Assembly: GCA_026389455.1 (NCBI GenBank)
Contig: JAPLHV010000019.1
Span: 1-33,901, forward strand
DNA from: Coprothermobacterota bacterium
GTDB lineage: Bacteria; Caldisericota; JANLFM01
Direction of reading: 5' to 3'
DNA length: 33,901 bases
The number at the start of each line of letters is the position of its first letter. The stretch's first letter is position 1. Under the pieces are notes generated by a model. It was not told the DNA's origin, made no database searches, and saw only the letters and a program-made list of their open reading frames with translations. Both the position numbers and the translations under genes were made by a program. Below are positions 17,436-25,878 of this stretch, piece after piece.

Positions 17436-17878
17436 GGGTTCCTTTTCATTTCAAGTGGGCAGCCTACTAGCCTGCGGCTAGACAGCCCCCGGCAGGGTGT
17501 TCTGTGACATGCTGCCGCAGGCTGTTCAGTCCAGCTTCCCCGTAATCATGGCGATGAGGGTCGTAATGAGTCTAGTCGGTTCCAGGAAAGCCGACGATCA
17601 CAGTCTCAGGGACGGTCTCAGGGGGGGTCAGGCCCAGTTAGTTTTCGTCACTTCACTGCAGATGCCGCACTGGGGCGCCACGGTCACAGGAAAGCCGACG
17701 ATCGCAGGAGCGGTCACAGGGGGAGTTATCCTCCTTTTTTTGAGGTCTTATCAACCACGATATGGTTTACGAGGGCTATCGAGCTGCCGCGGGCTAGATT
17801 ATTGTCGTCAGCCTTGATGATCCTAGAGACCTTGTTTGCCCTCAGACTGCCTTACTCACTCAGTTTAAGAAAGGGCCT
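17436..17878 (+). repeat. MITE-like intergenic element, copy 3
   Basis: gggttccttttcatttcaagtgggca... stem agcctgcggc (17469..17478) / gccgcaggct (17514..17523), 35-nt loop; ends tcactcagtttaagaaag. Confidence 0.85.
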
Positions 17879-17964
17879 TAAAAAAAGCCGCAACGTGGGA
17901 GGAAAGGGTAGGGGAGTGAAGCGGACCGTGAGATAATAAGACAACCCGATAAGGAGGTGTATGC

Positions 17965-18411
17965 GTGTTCAAGAAAATCCTGGTGCCGGTGGACGGCTCA
18001 GAGGAGTCCAAGAAGGGGTTGCTTATCGTCCGCAGCCTTGCCGACAATTGTCAGGCGGCAGAGGTCACTTTGCTCTTCGTGTTGGCGCCGGTTGCTCTGC
18101 TGGCGGCTACCATTCCGGGTGACGAGCGCTATCTGTCGGCGATCCCGGAAATCCTAGTTTTCCGGCAAAAGGAGGGGCAGGAAGTCCTGGAGGCCGCGGA
18201 AGAGGTATTTGCCGGATCCTCCGCCGCCATCGATACGATCATGGAGGAGGGACACGCTGCTGGGGTAATCCTGGAGATGGCCAAAAAAGGGGGTTACGAT
18301 CTGATCGTGCTGGGTTCACGTGGACTCTCACGGGTAGTAGGCTTTCTACTGGGATCGGTTTCGGACGCGGTTGTTCACCACGCCAATTGCCCGGTCTTGA
18401 TCGCCCGCTGA
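17965..18411 (+). CDS. Universal stress protein (UspA family)
   Basis: MFKKILVPVDGSEESKKGL start, DLIVLGSRGLSRVVGFLLGSVSDAVVHHANCPVLIAR end; GTG start after AAGGAGGTG. Confidence 0.93.
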   Translation: MFKKILVPVDGSEESKKGLLIVRSLADNCQAAEVTLLFVLAPVALLAATIPGDERYLSAIPEILVFRQKEGQEVLEAAEEVFAGSSAAIDTIMEEGHAAGVILEMAKKGGYDLIVLGSRGLSRVVGFLLGSVSDAVVHHANCPVLIAR

Positions 18412-18475
18412 GGGTGAAGCCACTCATCGCGGCTCCCTTGTTTATAGGAGCGGATTTCCGTATGATACCCGAGTT

Positions 18476-18949
18476 ATGATCGTCAATATCTCCGAGATCC
18501 ACAATATCTTGGGGGGGATCCTGGAGGTTCCCATCCACTTTAACCCTCAGTCTATCGAGGGTCTAGAGTTGGAGGAACCTGTGCGCGGCTGGATCCGCGT
18601 GGAAAATCTAGGATCGCGCTTCCACCTTACCGGCGAACTCCACTCCCGCGCTCGCATGGACTGTTCTCGATGCGCGGGCAGTTTCGTCTTGCCGTTGTCG
18701 GTGGAACTAGATGAATACTATGCGGCCGGGAAGGATGAGCTTGCGCATGACTCAACCGGGGAACTGGAAGATCTCAATACTTTCGTATTCTTCAGCGATG
18801 AGATCGACCTCAGCCAGACGATCCGTGAAAACTTGCTTCTGGCTGTCCCCTGGACTCCTCTTTGCCACGAGGACTGCCGGGGGATCTGTCCCCAATGCGG
18901 CGCCAACCGCAACGAGAGAGAGTGCGCCTGCTCGCAAGAGCAGGATTAA
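18476..18949 (+). CDS. YceD/DUF177 family protein
   Basis: CSRCAGSFVLPLSVELDEYY, DLSQTIRENLLLAVPWTPLCHEDCRGICPQCGANRN; directly upstream of rpmF. Confidence 0.88.
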   Translation: MIVNISEIHNILGGILEVPIHFNPQSIEGLELEEPVRGWIRVENLGSRFHLTGELHSRARMDCSRCAGSFVLPLSVELDEYYAAGKDELAHDSTGELEDLNTFVFFSDEIDLSQTIRENLLLAVPWTPLCHEDCRGICPQCGANRNERECACSQEQD

Positions 18950-18970
18950 CCTGCAGGAAGGAGGAACACC

Positions 18971-19183
18971 ATGGGCGTTCCCAAGAAGAAGACAACTTCG
19001 ACCAAGATCCGTCAGCGCCAGCATGCCAACAGCAAAATCGAGGCGCCGGCAATGGTGGAGTGTGCGCACTGCCACAAACTGACCCAGCCTCACCATGTCT
19101 GCGCCAGTTGCGGCTATTACAAGGACCGTCACGAGGTTGAAGTCGTCGTCAAAGAACACAAGAAACAGATGCGGGGCCGCTAG
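18971..19183 (+). CDS. rpmF: Ribosomal protein L32
   Basis: MGVPKKKTTSTKIRQRQH...CAHCHKLTQPHHVCASCGYYK. Confidence 0.93.
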   Translation: MGVPKKKTTSTKIRQRQHANSKIEAPAMVECAHCHKLTQPHHVCASCGYYKDRHEVEVVVKEHKKQMRGR

Positions 19184-19185
19184 CA

Positions 19186-20199
19186 GTGGCGGTCCGCATC
19201 GCCCTGGATGCGGTCGGTGGAGACAATGCCCCCCGGGAGGTTCTCCTGGGGGCGCGAGAAGTCGTCCGGGAAGGCCTCATAGAGGTGATTTTGGTCGGCC
19301 CGCCGAGGGTGGTCCAGCCGTACATTGACGAATTGGCTCTCCCCCCTGAACGCTGCCGGCTGCACCCAGCGGAAGAGGTGGTGGGAATGGACGAGACCGC
19401 CAGTCACTCTCTGCGCAAGCGCGACTCCTCGATTCAAGCGGGGCTGCGCTTGGTTGTAGAAGGACAGGCTGACGCCTTCCTCTCTGCGGGCAATACCGGG
19501 GCCATAATGGCGGCTGCTTTGCTTGCTTTCGGTCGATTGGAGGGTGTCAAACGCCCCCCCCTCGCCGCCGTCTTGCCGGGACGCGGAGGTCCGGTTTTCC
19601 TCGTCGATGCCGGCGCCAATGTGGACTGTTCCAGCGAGCAACTGTTGCAGTTCGCCCTCTTGGCCGAGTGCTTCGTCTCCTTGGATCGGGGTATCGAGCG
19701 CCCTCGGGTCGCCCTCCTCTCCAACGGGGAGGAAGCGCACAAAGGCAACGAAGTAGTCAAGAGAGCGCACCAGATGCTGGCAGCAAGCGGGCTCCGGTTC
19801 GTCGGCAATGTTGAGGGGAAAGATATCCTGCAAAATATGGCCGATGTTGTCGTCGCCGATGGATTTCTCGGCAATGTCGCCCTTAAAGCGATGGAGGGCA
19901 CTGTCAAGGTAATCTTCCAATTGCTGCGCAAGGAGATCGGTTCCTCGGTACGGCGCAAAACAGGCGCCCTCTTGCTGCGATCAGCTCTTTCCGCCGTCAA
20001 AGAACGGATGGATTATAGTAAGATCGGCGCAGCTCCGTTGCTGGGCCTCAACGGATTGGCCTTCGTCAGCCATGGACGTTCGAGAGCGCCGGCCTTTGCC
20101 AACGGGATACGCCTGGCGGCCAGAGCGGTAGAACACGACATTGTCCGGGCGATGCGCGCGTCGCTTGCTCCATACGGGGAAAAAAGGAGCGGAACTTAG
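19186..20199 (+). CDS. plsX: Phosphate acyltransferase PlsX
   Basis: IALDAVGGDNAP, DAFLSAGNTGAIMA, VVADGFLGNVALKAMEG. Confidence 0.95.
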   Translation: MAVRIALDAVGGDNAPREVLLGAREVVREGLIEVILVGPPRVVQPYIDELALPPERCRLHPAEEVVGMDETASHSLRKRDSSIQAGLRLVVEGQADAFLSAGNTGAIMAAALLAFGRLEGVKRPPLAAVLPGRGGPVFLVDAGANVDCSSEQLLQFALLAECFVSLDRGIERPRVALLSNGEEAHKGNEVVKRAHQMLAASGLRFVGNVEGKDILQNMADVVVADGFLGNVALKAMEGTVKVIFQLLRKEIGSSVRRKTGALLLRSALSAVKERMDYSKIGAAPLLGLNGLAFVSHGRSRAPAFANGIRLAARAVEHDIVRAMRASLAPYGEKRSGT

Positions 20200-20445
20200 A
20201 TGGACACGGAAGAGATCTTCCAGCGAGTCCAAGAGACGATCGTCGATCAGTTGGCAGTGGAACCAGAGGAAGTGACCCTGTCGGCTTCCTTCTTCGACGA
20301 TCTAAACGCTGACCCTGAATACATGCTGGAATTCGCTGAAGCGGTGGAAGATGTATTTGGCATTCGCATCCCCGACGAGGAGCTGGAAAATCTGGAGACC
20401 GTCGGAGACGCAGTGAGGGCTATTCAAGATCGCCTGGAAGAGTAA
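20200..20445 (+). CDS. Acyl carrier protein-like protein lacking the phosphopantetheine Ser
   Basis: ACP fold pattern MDTEEIFQRVQETIVDQLAVEPEEVTLSASFFDDLNADPEYMLEFAEAVEDVFGIRIPDEELENLETVGDAV; DSL motif replaced by DPE. Confidence 0.85.
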   Translation: MDTEEIFQRVQETIVDQLAVEPEEVTLSASFFDDLNADPEYMLEFAEAVEDVFGIRIPDEELENLETVGDAVRAIQDRLEE

Positions 20446-20464
20446 CGCACATCCGCTTTTTCGG

Positions 20465-21124
20465 ATTCGTAACAAAAAGCTGCTTCAAGAGGCGCTGACC
20501 CATTCCTCTTACCTCAATGAGGATCCCAGCAGTACGTGTTGGGAGCGGCTGGAATTCCTCGGGGATGCCGTCTTGGAGCTGGCCATCTCCGAGGCTCTCT
20601 TCGCTCTCTACCCGGAAAGCCAAGAGGGTTACCTGACCCAGCGCCGTGCGGCCATGGTCAACCAGACCTCTTTGGCTGTCAAGGCACGCGAGATCGAGAT
20701 TGGACTGATGATCTATATGGGCAAAGGGGAGGACAAAAACGGGGGCCGAAATAAAGACTCCATCCTTGCCGATGCGCTTGAAGCTCTTATTGGCGCTTAC
20801 TTTCTAGATCGCGGTTACCTCAAGAGCAAAGGAATGATCCTGAAGCTTTTCAAGGTGGAGATGGAGAGCATGCATGCCCCGCCCCTCGATTTCAAGAGCA
20901 TGCTGCAGGAGTATGCCCAGCGGAACACCGACCAAATTCCCACCTATAAGGTAGCCGAGGAGAAAGGGACCGCCCACGCCCGGATTTTCATGGTGCGGGT
21001 CAGCTTGGCCGGTTTCCAGGCAGCCAAGGGCGCCGGAACCTCGAAGAAAGTAGCTGAACAGAACGCCGCCCATGCTTTCTTGGAGAAGAACAAGCTTTCC
21101 TCCGACGAGATGCTGCGGAAGTGA
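20465..21124 (+). CDS. rnc: Ribonuclease III (start uncertain; listed ORF begins at 20573)
   Basis: RNKKLLQEALTHSSYLNED, WERLEFLGDAVLE, SILADALEALIGA, C-terminal dsRBD; no ATG/GTG/TTG in frame between the TGA at 20414 and 20573. Confidence 0.88.
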   Translation: MRNKKLLQEALTHSSYLNEDPSSTCWERLEFLGDAVLELAISEALFALYPESQEGYLTQRRAAMVNQTSLAVKAREIEIGLMIYMGKGEDKNGGRNKDSILADALEALIGAYFLDRGYLKSKGMILKLFKVEMESMHAPPLDFKSMLQEYAQRNTDQIPTYKVAEEKGTAHARIFMVRVSLAGFQAAKGAGTSKKVAEQNAAHAFLEKNKLSSDEMLRK

Positions 21125-21956
21125 GTTGGTTCAGCAAGGTCAAGGAAAGCCTCGGCGCTCTTTTCCAGCGCAAGGGCGGACTGCGCGAGGAGGACTGGGA
21201 AAGCCTCCAGTTGCTCTTGCTGGAAGGCGACTTGGGTCCGGTCCTGACTGAGCAGATTCTGGAAGGGTTGCGCAAAGCCCTGCCCAGGAGCGCCACTCTG
21301 GAGGAAACGATGGCGGAGCTGCGCGCCACATTGCGAGTTGTGATCCCCCCCTCCATACCGCTCCAGGTATCGGTTCAAGTTCCTTCCGTCTATCTCTTCA
21401 CTGGCGTGAACGGCGCCGGCAAAACCACCAGTATCGCTAAGTTGGCTGCCGATTTGAAGGGGAAAGGCTTGCGCAGCCTGCTGGTGGGCGGGGATACTTT
21501 CCGCGCCGCGGCCGGAGAGCAGCTCAACATCTGGGCCCAACGGCTGGGGTTGCCTTTCATCGGCCACGAGATGGGCGGGGATCCTTCGGCGGTAGTCTTC
21601 GATGCCATGGAGATGGCCGCCACGGGCGCCAACAGACTAAGCACAATTTGATGGAAGAACTGAAGAAAATACGCCGCACGGTAACGCGCAAGAAGGCCGA
21701 TGCCCCCGACGAGGTCTTCCTTACCCTGGACGCCAACTCCGGCCTCAATGCCCTCTCCCAAGCAGATTCTTTTCATCGGGTGATGGGACTGACCGGCCTC
21801 ATCTTGACCAAGTTCGACTCGCCGGCCCGCGCCGGCTTTCTCTTTCCTATCCTGCAACAGTTGGCTATCCCGATAAAATACGTGGGAACTGGGGAGAAAG
21901 TGGGAGATTGGCAGACTTTTGACCCGGAGGGCTTCCTCGATAAGTTCCTGGCTTAA
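21121..21956 (+). pseudogene. ftsY: SRP receptor FtsY, split by an internal deletion/frameshift
   Basis: FTGVNGAGKTTSIAKLA, GGDTFRAAAGEQL...GGDPSAVVFDAMEMAATGAN, then frame change to TKHNLMEELKKI...LTKFDSPARAG; DTAGR region absent at about 21634. Confidence 0.85.
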
Positions 21957-22016
21957 CCCTCACTTTGGCGTGGACAGGCTCCTCTGCGGTGGGTTGCCCC
22001 GAATGGTCAACTGCAT

Positions 22017-22033
22017 AGCCCCCGGCAGGGTGT
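22017..22033 (+). repeat. Core fragment (agcccccggcagggtgt) of the MITE-like element between ftsY and ylxM
   Basis: 17-nt exact match to the loop core of the elements at 1383..1760, 16400..16799 and 17436..17878. Confidence 0.6.
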
Positions 22034-22076
22034 CCCTATTTGACAGGATCACCCCGTTAAGTAAAAATACTTGGCA

Positions 22077-22400
22077 ATGTTGGAAGAACGGATTCATCTA
22101 GGACGCCTTTTCCGTCAGTACGCCCCTCTCTTGACCGATCGACAGCGCTGCGTGTTGGGGCGCTACTTGGAGGGAGATCTCTCCTTGGCCGAGATCGGGG
22201 AGAGCCTCTCGATCAGCCGCCAAGGAGTGTACGACTTGGTGAGACGCGCTTCTGGAACATTAGAGCGCTGGGAGGAGCGGCTGAGCTTCTGTTGGCAATT
22301 GGAAGAGGTGAGCCGGCGCCTCAGTCCTGTCCTGGCCGACTCGACAGTCTTACTCTCTGCCGAAGATCGAACGTTCGTGGAGGAGTTCCTCGGTGTTTGA
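22077..22400 (+). CDS. YlxM-like HTH protein
   Basis: LLTDRQRCVLGRYLEGDLSLAEIGESLSISRQGVYDLVRRA, directly upstream of ffh. Confidence 0.88.
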   Translation: MLEERIHLGRLFRQYAPLLTDRQRCVLGRYLEGDLSLAEIGESLSISRQGVYDLVRRASGTLERWEERLSFCWQLEEVSRRLSPVLADSTVLLSAEDRTFVEEFLGV

Positions 22401-23694
22401 AAATCTAACCAATAAATTTCAGGACATCTTTCGCAAGTTGACTGGGAAGGGCAAGCTGAGCGAGGCCGACGTTGACCAAGCGTTAAAAGAGTTGCGCATG
22501 GCCCTCCTCTCTGCGGACGTGCATATCAGTGTGGTGAAAGCATTCTCCGAACGGATACGAGCCAAAGCTGTCTCCCAAGAGATCCTGGCCAGTCTGACCC
22601 CCGGACAGCAGGTAATTAAGGTTGTGCGCGACGAGATGGCCGAGATACTGGGTCTCGATCAACCTGCCTTCAACCTGGCCATGCCGACGGCCTGGATGAT
22701 GGTCGGTCTGCAAGGATCGGGGAAGACCACCACCTGCGCCAAATTGGCCCGCCTCTATCAGAAACGCGGCAAACATGTCCTCCTGGTGGGGCTGGACCTC
22801 AAGCGCCCAGCAGCCATGGACCAGCTCCGCATTCTGGCCGAGCAAGAGCGCATCGCATGTTTCGCGCAACCGGGGAACAGCATCCAAGAGATCCTTAAGC
22901 AGGCGCAAAGCCTCTTTTTTTCCAAGCAATACGACTTGGCCATCCTGGATACGGCCGGTCGCTTGCACATCGATGATGAACTAATGGGCGAGCTGGTGGA
23001 AGTGAAAAAGGTCTTCCAACCCAAGGAGACCACTCTCGTTTTAGACTCCACCACCGGCCATGTCGCAGTGGGAGTAGCCCAGGAGTTCCAGCGCTGGGTG
23101 GACTACAACTCGGTAATCCTCACCAAGATGGACGGCGACGCCCGTGGCGGCGCTGCCTTGTCCTGCAAGTATGTCACCGGCAAGCCGATCCGTTTCATCG
23201 GAGTGGGGGAGAAGATCGAAGACCTGGAACCTTTCTACCCGGACCGCATGGCGCAGCGAATCCTGGGCATGGGAGATGTGATGACCCTGATCGACCGGTC
23301 TCTTAAAGCTTTTTCGGTAGGGGAGCAGGAAAAGCTGGAGAAACGGCTGCTGAAGGACAAGTTGAACCTCAGCGACTTTCTGGAACAGATGCAAGGGTTG
23401 GGGCGGATGGGCAGCCTGGAGGGCCTTCTCCCCTCGATGCCTGGGATGCCCTCTCTGGCCGGCGCCCAACTGGATACCAAACAGTTGAAGCGTTGGGAGG
23501 CGATCATCCTCAGCATGACCTCGCAGGAGCGCGTTTTCCCGGAGATCATCAATTCCAGCCGAAAGAAGCGCATCGCCAAAGGCTCCGGCACAACAGTGCA
23601 AGACGTCAATATCCTGCTCAAGCGTTTTGATCAATTTAAGATGATGACCAAGCAAGTGAAGCGGGGGGTCTTCCCACGTTTCGGAAAAATCTAA
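22393..23694 (+). CDS. ffh: Signal recognition particle protein Ffh
   Basis: GLQGSGKTTTCAKLA, DLKRPAAMDQL, DTAGRLHIDDELM, TKMDGDARGGAAL, Met-rich M domain. Confidence 0.96.
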   Translation: MFENLTNKFQDIFRKLTGKGKLSEADVDQALKELRMALLSADVHISVVKAFSERIRAKAVSQEILASLTPGQQVIKVVRDEMAEILGLDQPAFNLAMPTAWMMVGLQGSGKTTTCAKLARLYQKRGKHVLLVGLDLKRPAAMDQLRILAEQERIACFAQPGNSIQEILKQAQSLFFSKQYDLAILDTAGRLHIDDELMGELVEVKKVFQPKETTLVLDSTTGHVAVGVAQEFQRWVDYNSVILTKMDGDARGGAALSCKYVTGKPIRFIGVGEKIEDLEPFYPDRMAQRILGMGDVMTLIDRSLKAFSVGEQEKLEKRLLKDKLNLSDFLEQMQGLGRMGSLEGLLPSMPGMPSLAGAQLDTKQLKRWEAIILSMTSQERVFPEIINSSRKKRIAKGSGTTVQDVNILLKRFDQFKMMTKQVKRGVFPRFGKI

Positions 23695-23716
23695 TTTTGG
23701 AGGAACGAACGAACCG

Positions 23717-24004
23717 ATGTCTGTAAAGATCCGTCTGACCCGCTTCGGGGCGCCACGCAAGCCCACCTATCGTCTGGTGATCGCAGATTCCCGCATTGCC
23801 CGCGACGGGGATTACCTGGAGGCGGTAGGCTCGTATGACCCGCGCACCAATCCTGCCACCATCAAGATCAACGCGGAACGGGCCCTCTACTGGCTATCCC
23901 AGGGAGTGCAGCCCACCGAAACCGCCCGCGATCTGTTGGCCGGCCAAGGGATCTGGCAGCGCCATCTAGCCGCCAAGAAGGAAAGGAAGGAGAAAAAGGC
24001 TTGA
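23717..24004 (+). CDS. rpsP: Ribosomal protein S16
   Basis: VKIRLTRFGAPRKPTYRLVIADSRIARDGDYLEAVGSYDP. Confidence 0.95.
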   Translation: MSVKIRLTRFGAPRKPTYRLVIADSRIARDGDYLEAVGSYDPRTNPATIKINAERALYWLSQGVQPTETARDLLAGQGIWQRHLAAKKERKEKKA

Positions 24005-24231
24005 AGGAATTGGTTGAGTACATCGTCAAGAATCTGGTCGATCACCCCGAACAAGTTGAGATCGTGGAAGCCAAGGATGAGCAGGGCAACCTCGTCTTGC
24101 AGATCCTGGCGGCCCGAGAGGATGTTGGGAAAGTGATCGGTAAGAATGGCAGGGTGATTAAAGCAATCCGCACGCTGCTGAAGAACCAAGCGGCGCGGAA
24201 CAACATACTAGCCAATGTGACCATCGAGTAG
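24001..24231 (+). CDS. khpA: KH-domain RNA-binding protein (KhpA-like)
   Basis: LVEYIVKNLVDHPEQVEI, GKVIGKNGRVIKAIRTLL; between rpsP and ylqD/rimM. Confidence 0.88.
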   Translation: MKELVEYIVKNLVDHPEQVEIVEAKDEQGNLVLQILAAREDVGKVIGKNGRVIKAIRTLLKNQAARNNILANVTIE

Positions 24232-24243
24232 GAGGAGTCAATC

Positions 24244-24642
24244 ATGATTCTGAAACAAAACGTGGTGGTGAAGGCCATCGTCACCGATGAATTCCGTACC
24301 GACCTCCTGGCCAAATTGCGGGGCGCCGGCAAAGAGGTGGAATTGGGCATCAGCCAACTGGAACAGCAGGGGCAGCGGTACTTGCTTGGCCTGGACCGTC
24401 AGAACATCCAACAAATGCTGGCCGTCCGTCAGGAGATCGAGGAAGAGAAAAAAAAGCAAGAGCTTCTGAAGAGCCAGTTTGCTGAGAAGATCAAAGAAGT
24501 GGAGGGCCTCTCTTTGGGCCAGGAGTACCCGCAAGGGACGCTGGAAGGTTTCGTGGAAATCAATCTTGGAGACGAATTGGGGTGGAAATTGGCTGGCCAG
24601 GAGGTCGTTATCAAGGATGGCATTGTCATTGAGATCCGCTGA
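24244..24642 (+). CDS. YlqD family protein
   Basis: Charged coiled-coil protein VVVKAIVTDEF...VGDE-like C-terminus; position between khpA and rimM. Confidence 0.75.
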   Translation: MILKQNVVVKAIVTDEFRTDLLAKLRGAGKEVELGISQLEQQGQRYLLGLDRQNIQQMLAVRQEIEEEKKKQELLKSQFAEKIKEVEGLSLGQEYPQGTLEGFVEINLGDELGWKLAGQEVVIKDGIVIEIR

Positions 24643-25132
24643 AGAGCGGATCCTGGTCGGCGAAGCGCTGCGATCCCACGGGGTGGCCGGCTGGGTGGCG
24701 GTGAAGCCGATCGGAACTGACCCGGAACGCTTCCCGGCTCTCGAGTCGGTTTTTCTCAACGAAATCCCCTATCTGGTCGAGAAAGTTCGGGTGGTGGGGC
24801 GCGCTGTCCTTCTCAAACTAGTCGGGGTGGAAGATGCCAACCAAGCCGCTGAATTACGCGGAAAACTCATCTTCATCCCTTTTGTGCAACGCCTACCCTT
24901 GCCCGAAGGGCAATACTTCATCGACGATCTGATCGGTTTTGCTGTCGTCACCACGGAAGGCCAGGCTATCGGCCGGCTGACTGAAGTTTGGAGCATGCCG
25001 GCCAATGATGTCCTCGTCGTGCGCACAGCGGAGGAAAGTCAAATCCTGATCCCTGCCTTGAAAAGCGCTGTGCGGGCCATCGAAAGAGAAGATCGTCGAA
25101 TCGTGGTGGAGGCCTGGAGCCTGGTTCAGTGA
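24629..25132 (+). CDS. rimM: 16S rRNA processing protein RimM
   Basis: ILVGEALRSHGVAGWVAVKPIGTDPERF, PLPEGQYFIDDLIG, SQILIPAL; TTG start proposed. Confidence 0.88.
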   Translation: MRSAEERILVGEALRSHGVAGWVAVKPIGTDPERFPALESVFLNEIPYLVEKVRVVGRAVLLKLVGVEDANQAAELRGKLIFIPFVQRLPLPEGQYFIDDLIGFAVVTTEGQAIGRLTEVWSMPANDVLVVRTAEESQILIPALKSAVRAIEREDRRIVVEAWSLVQ

Positions 25133-25878
25133 GGTTTGACCTGCTCACCGTCTTCCCGGAGATCATCTCCTCTTTGAGTCGTTACTCCATCCTGGAGCGG
25201 GCAGTCAGAGAAGGGCGGCTGCAGATCGTGGCGCATAACTTGCGAGACTTCACCCAGGACCGCCACCGCTCCACCGACGATTATCCCTTCGGTGGAGGAC
25301 CGGGCATGGTGATGCTGGCAGCCCCCATTCTGCGGGCTTGGGAAGACCTCGCGACTGAGCTGGGTCACCCCCCTTACACGGTCTTATTGGGACCTGCCGG
25401 GGAGCGTTTCGACCAATCCCAGGCACTGGCATTGGCTGCCCGAGAGGAGATTTGCCTGGTCTGTGGGCATTACGAGGGGATAGACGACCGTGTGCGCGCA
25501 CTGGCCGATCTGGAGCTGTCGGTGGGTGACTTTGTGACATTGGGTGGAGAGCTGCCGGCGATGCTGGTGGTCGACGCCACCAGCCGTTTGCTGCCAGGCG
25601 TGCTGGGGAACACCGACTCGTTGGAGAGTGAATCCTTCTGCGCCGGCTTGCTGGAATACGCTCAGTTCACCAGACCGGCTACACTCCCCGTGCCGGAAGT
25701 CTACCTTTCCGGCCACCATGCTCGCATTAATCAATGGCGCCGGAAAGACTCGCTGCTGCGAACCCTCCTCTTTCGTCCTGACCTCATCTGCGATACCCCC
25801 CTGGGCCAAGAGGATCGAAAGTTGTTGCGCGCTTTGCGCACAGAGATCGACGCTCTCCTGGGAGGGTCCGGTGGCTGA
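25129..25878 (+). CDS. trmD: tRNA (guanine-N1)-methyltransferase
   Basis: MRFDLLTVFPEII, LRDFTQDRHRSTDDYPFGGGPGMVM, CGHYEGIDDRV. Confidence 0.95.
   Translation: MRFDLLTVFPEIISSLSRYSILERAVREGRLQIVAHNLRDFTQDRHRSTDDYPFGGGPGMVMLAAPILRAWEDLATELGHPPYTVLLGPAGERFDQSQALALAAREEICLVCGHYEGIDDRVRALADLELSVGDFVTLGGELPAMLVVDATSRLLPGVLGNTDSLESESFCAGLLEYAQFTRPATLPVPEVYLSGHHARINQWRRKDSLLRTLLFRPDLICDTPLGQEDRKLLRALRTEIDALLGGSGG

Noticed and set aside
19180-19920. 246-aa minus-strand ORF opposite plsX
   Set aside because: Mirror ORF of plsX.
23041-23766. 241-aa minus-strand ORF opposite ffh
   Set aside because: Mirror ORF of a strongly supported gene with no own motifs or RBS.
25544-25870. N-terminal extension of the 295-aa ORF 25544..26431
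   Set aside because: Lies entirely inside trmD in another frame; the GTG at 25871 is a better start for the SPOUT protein.
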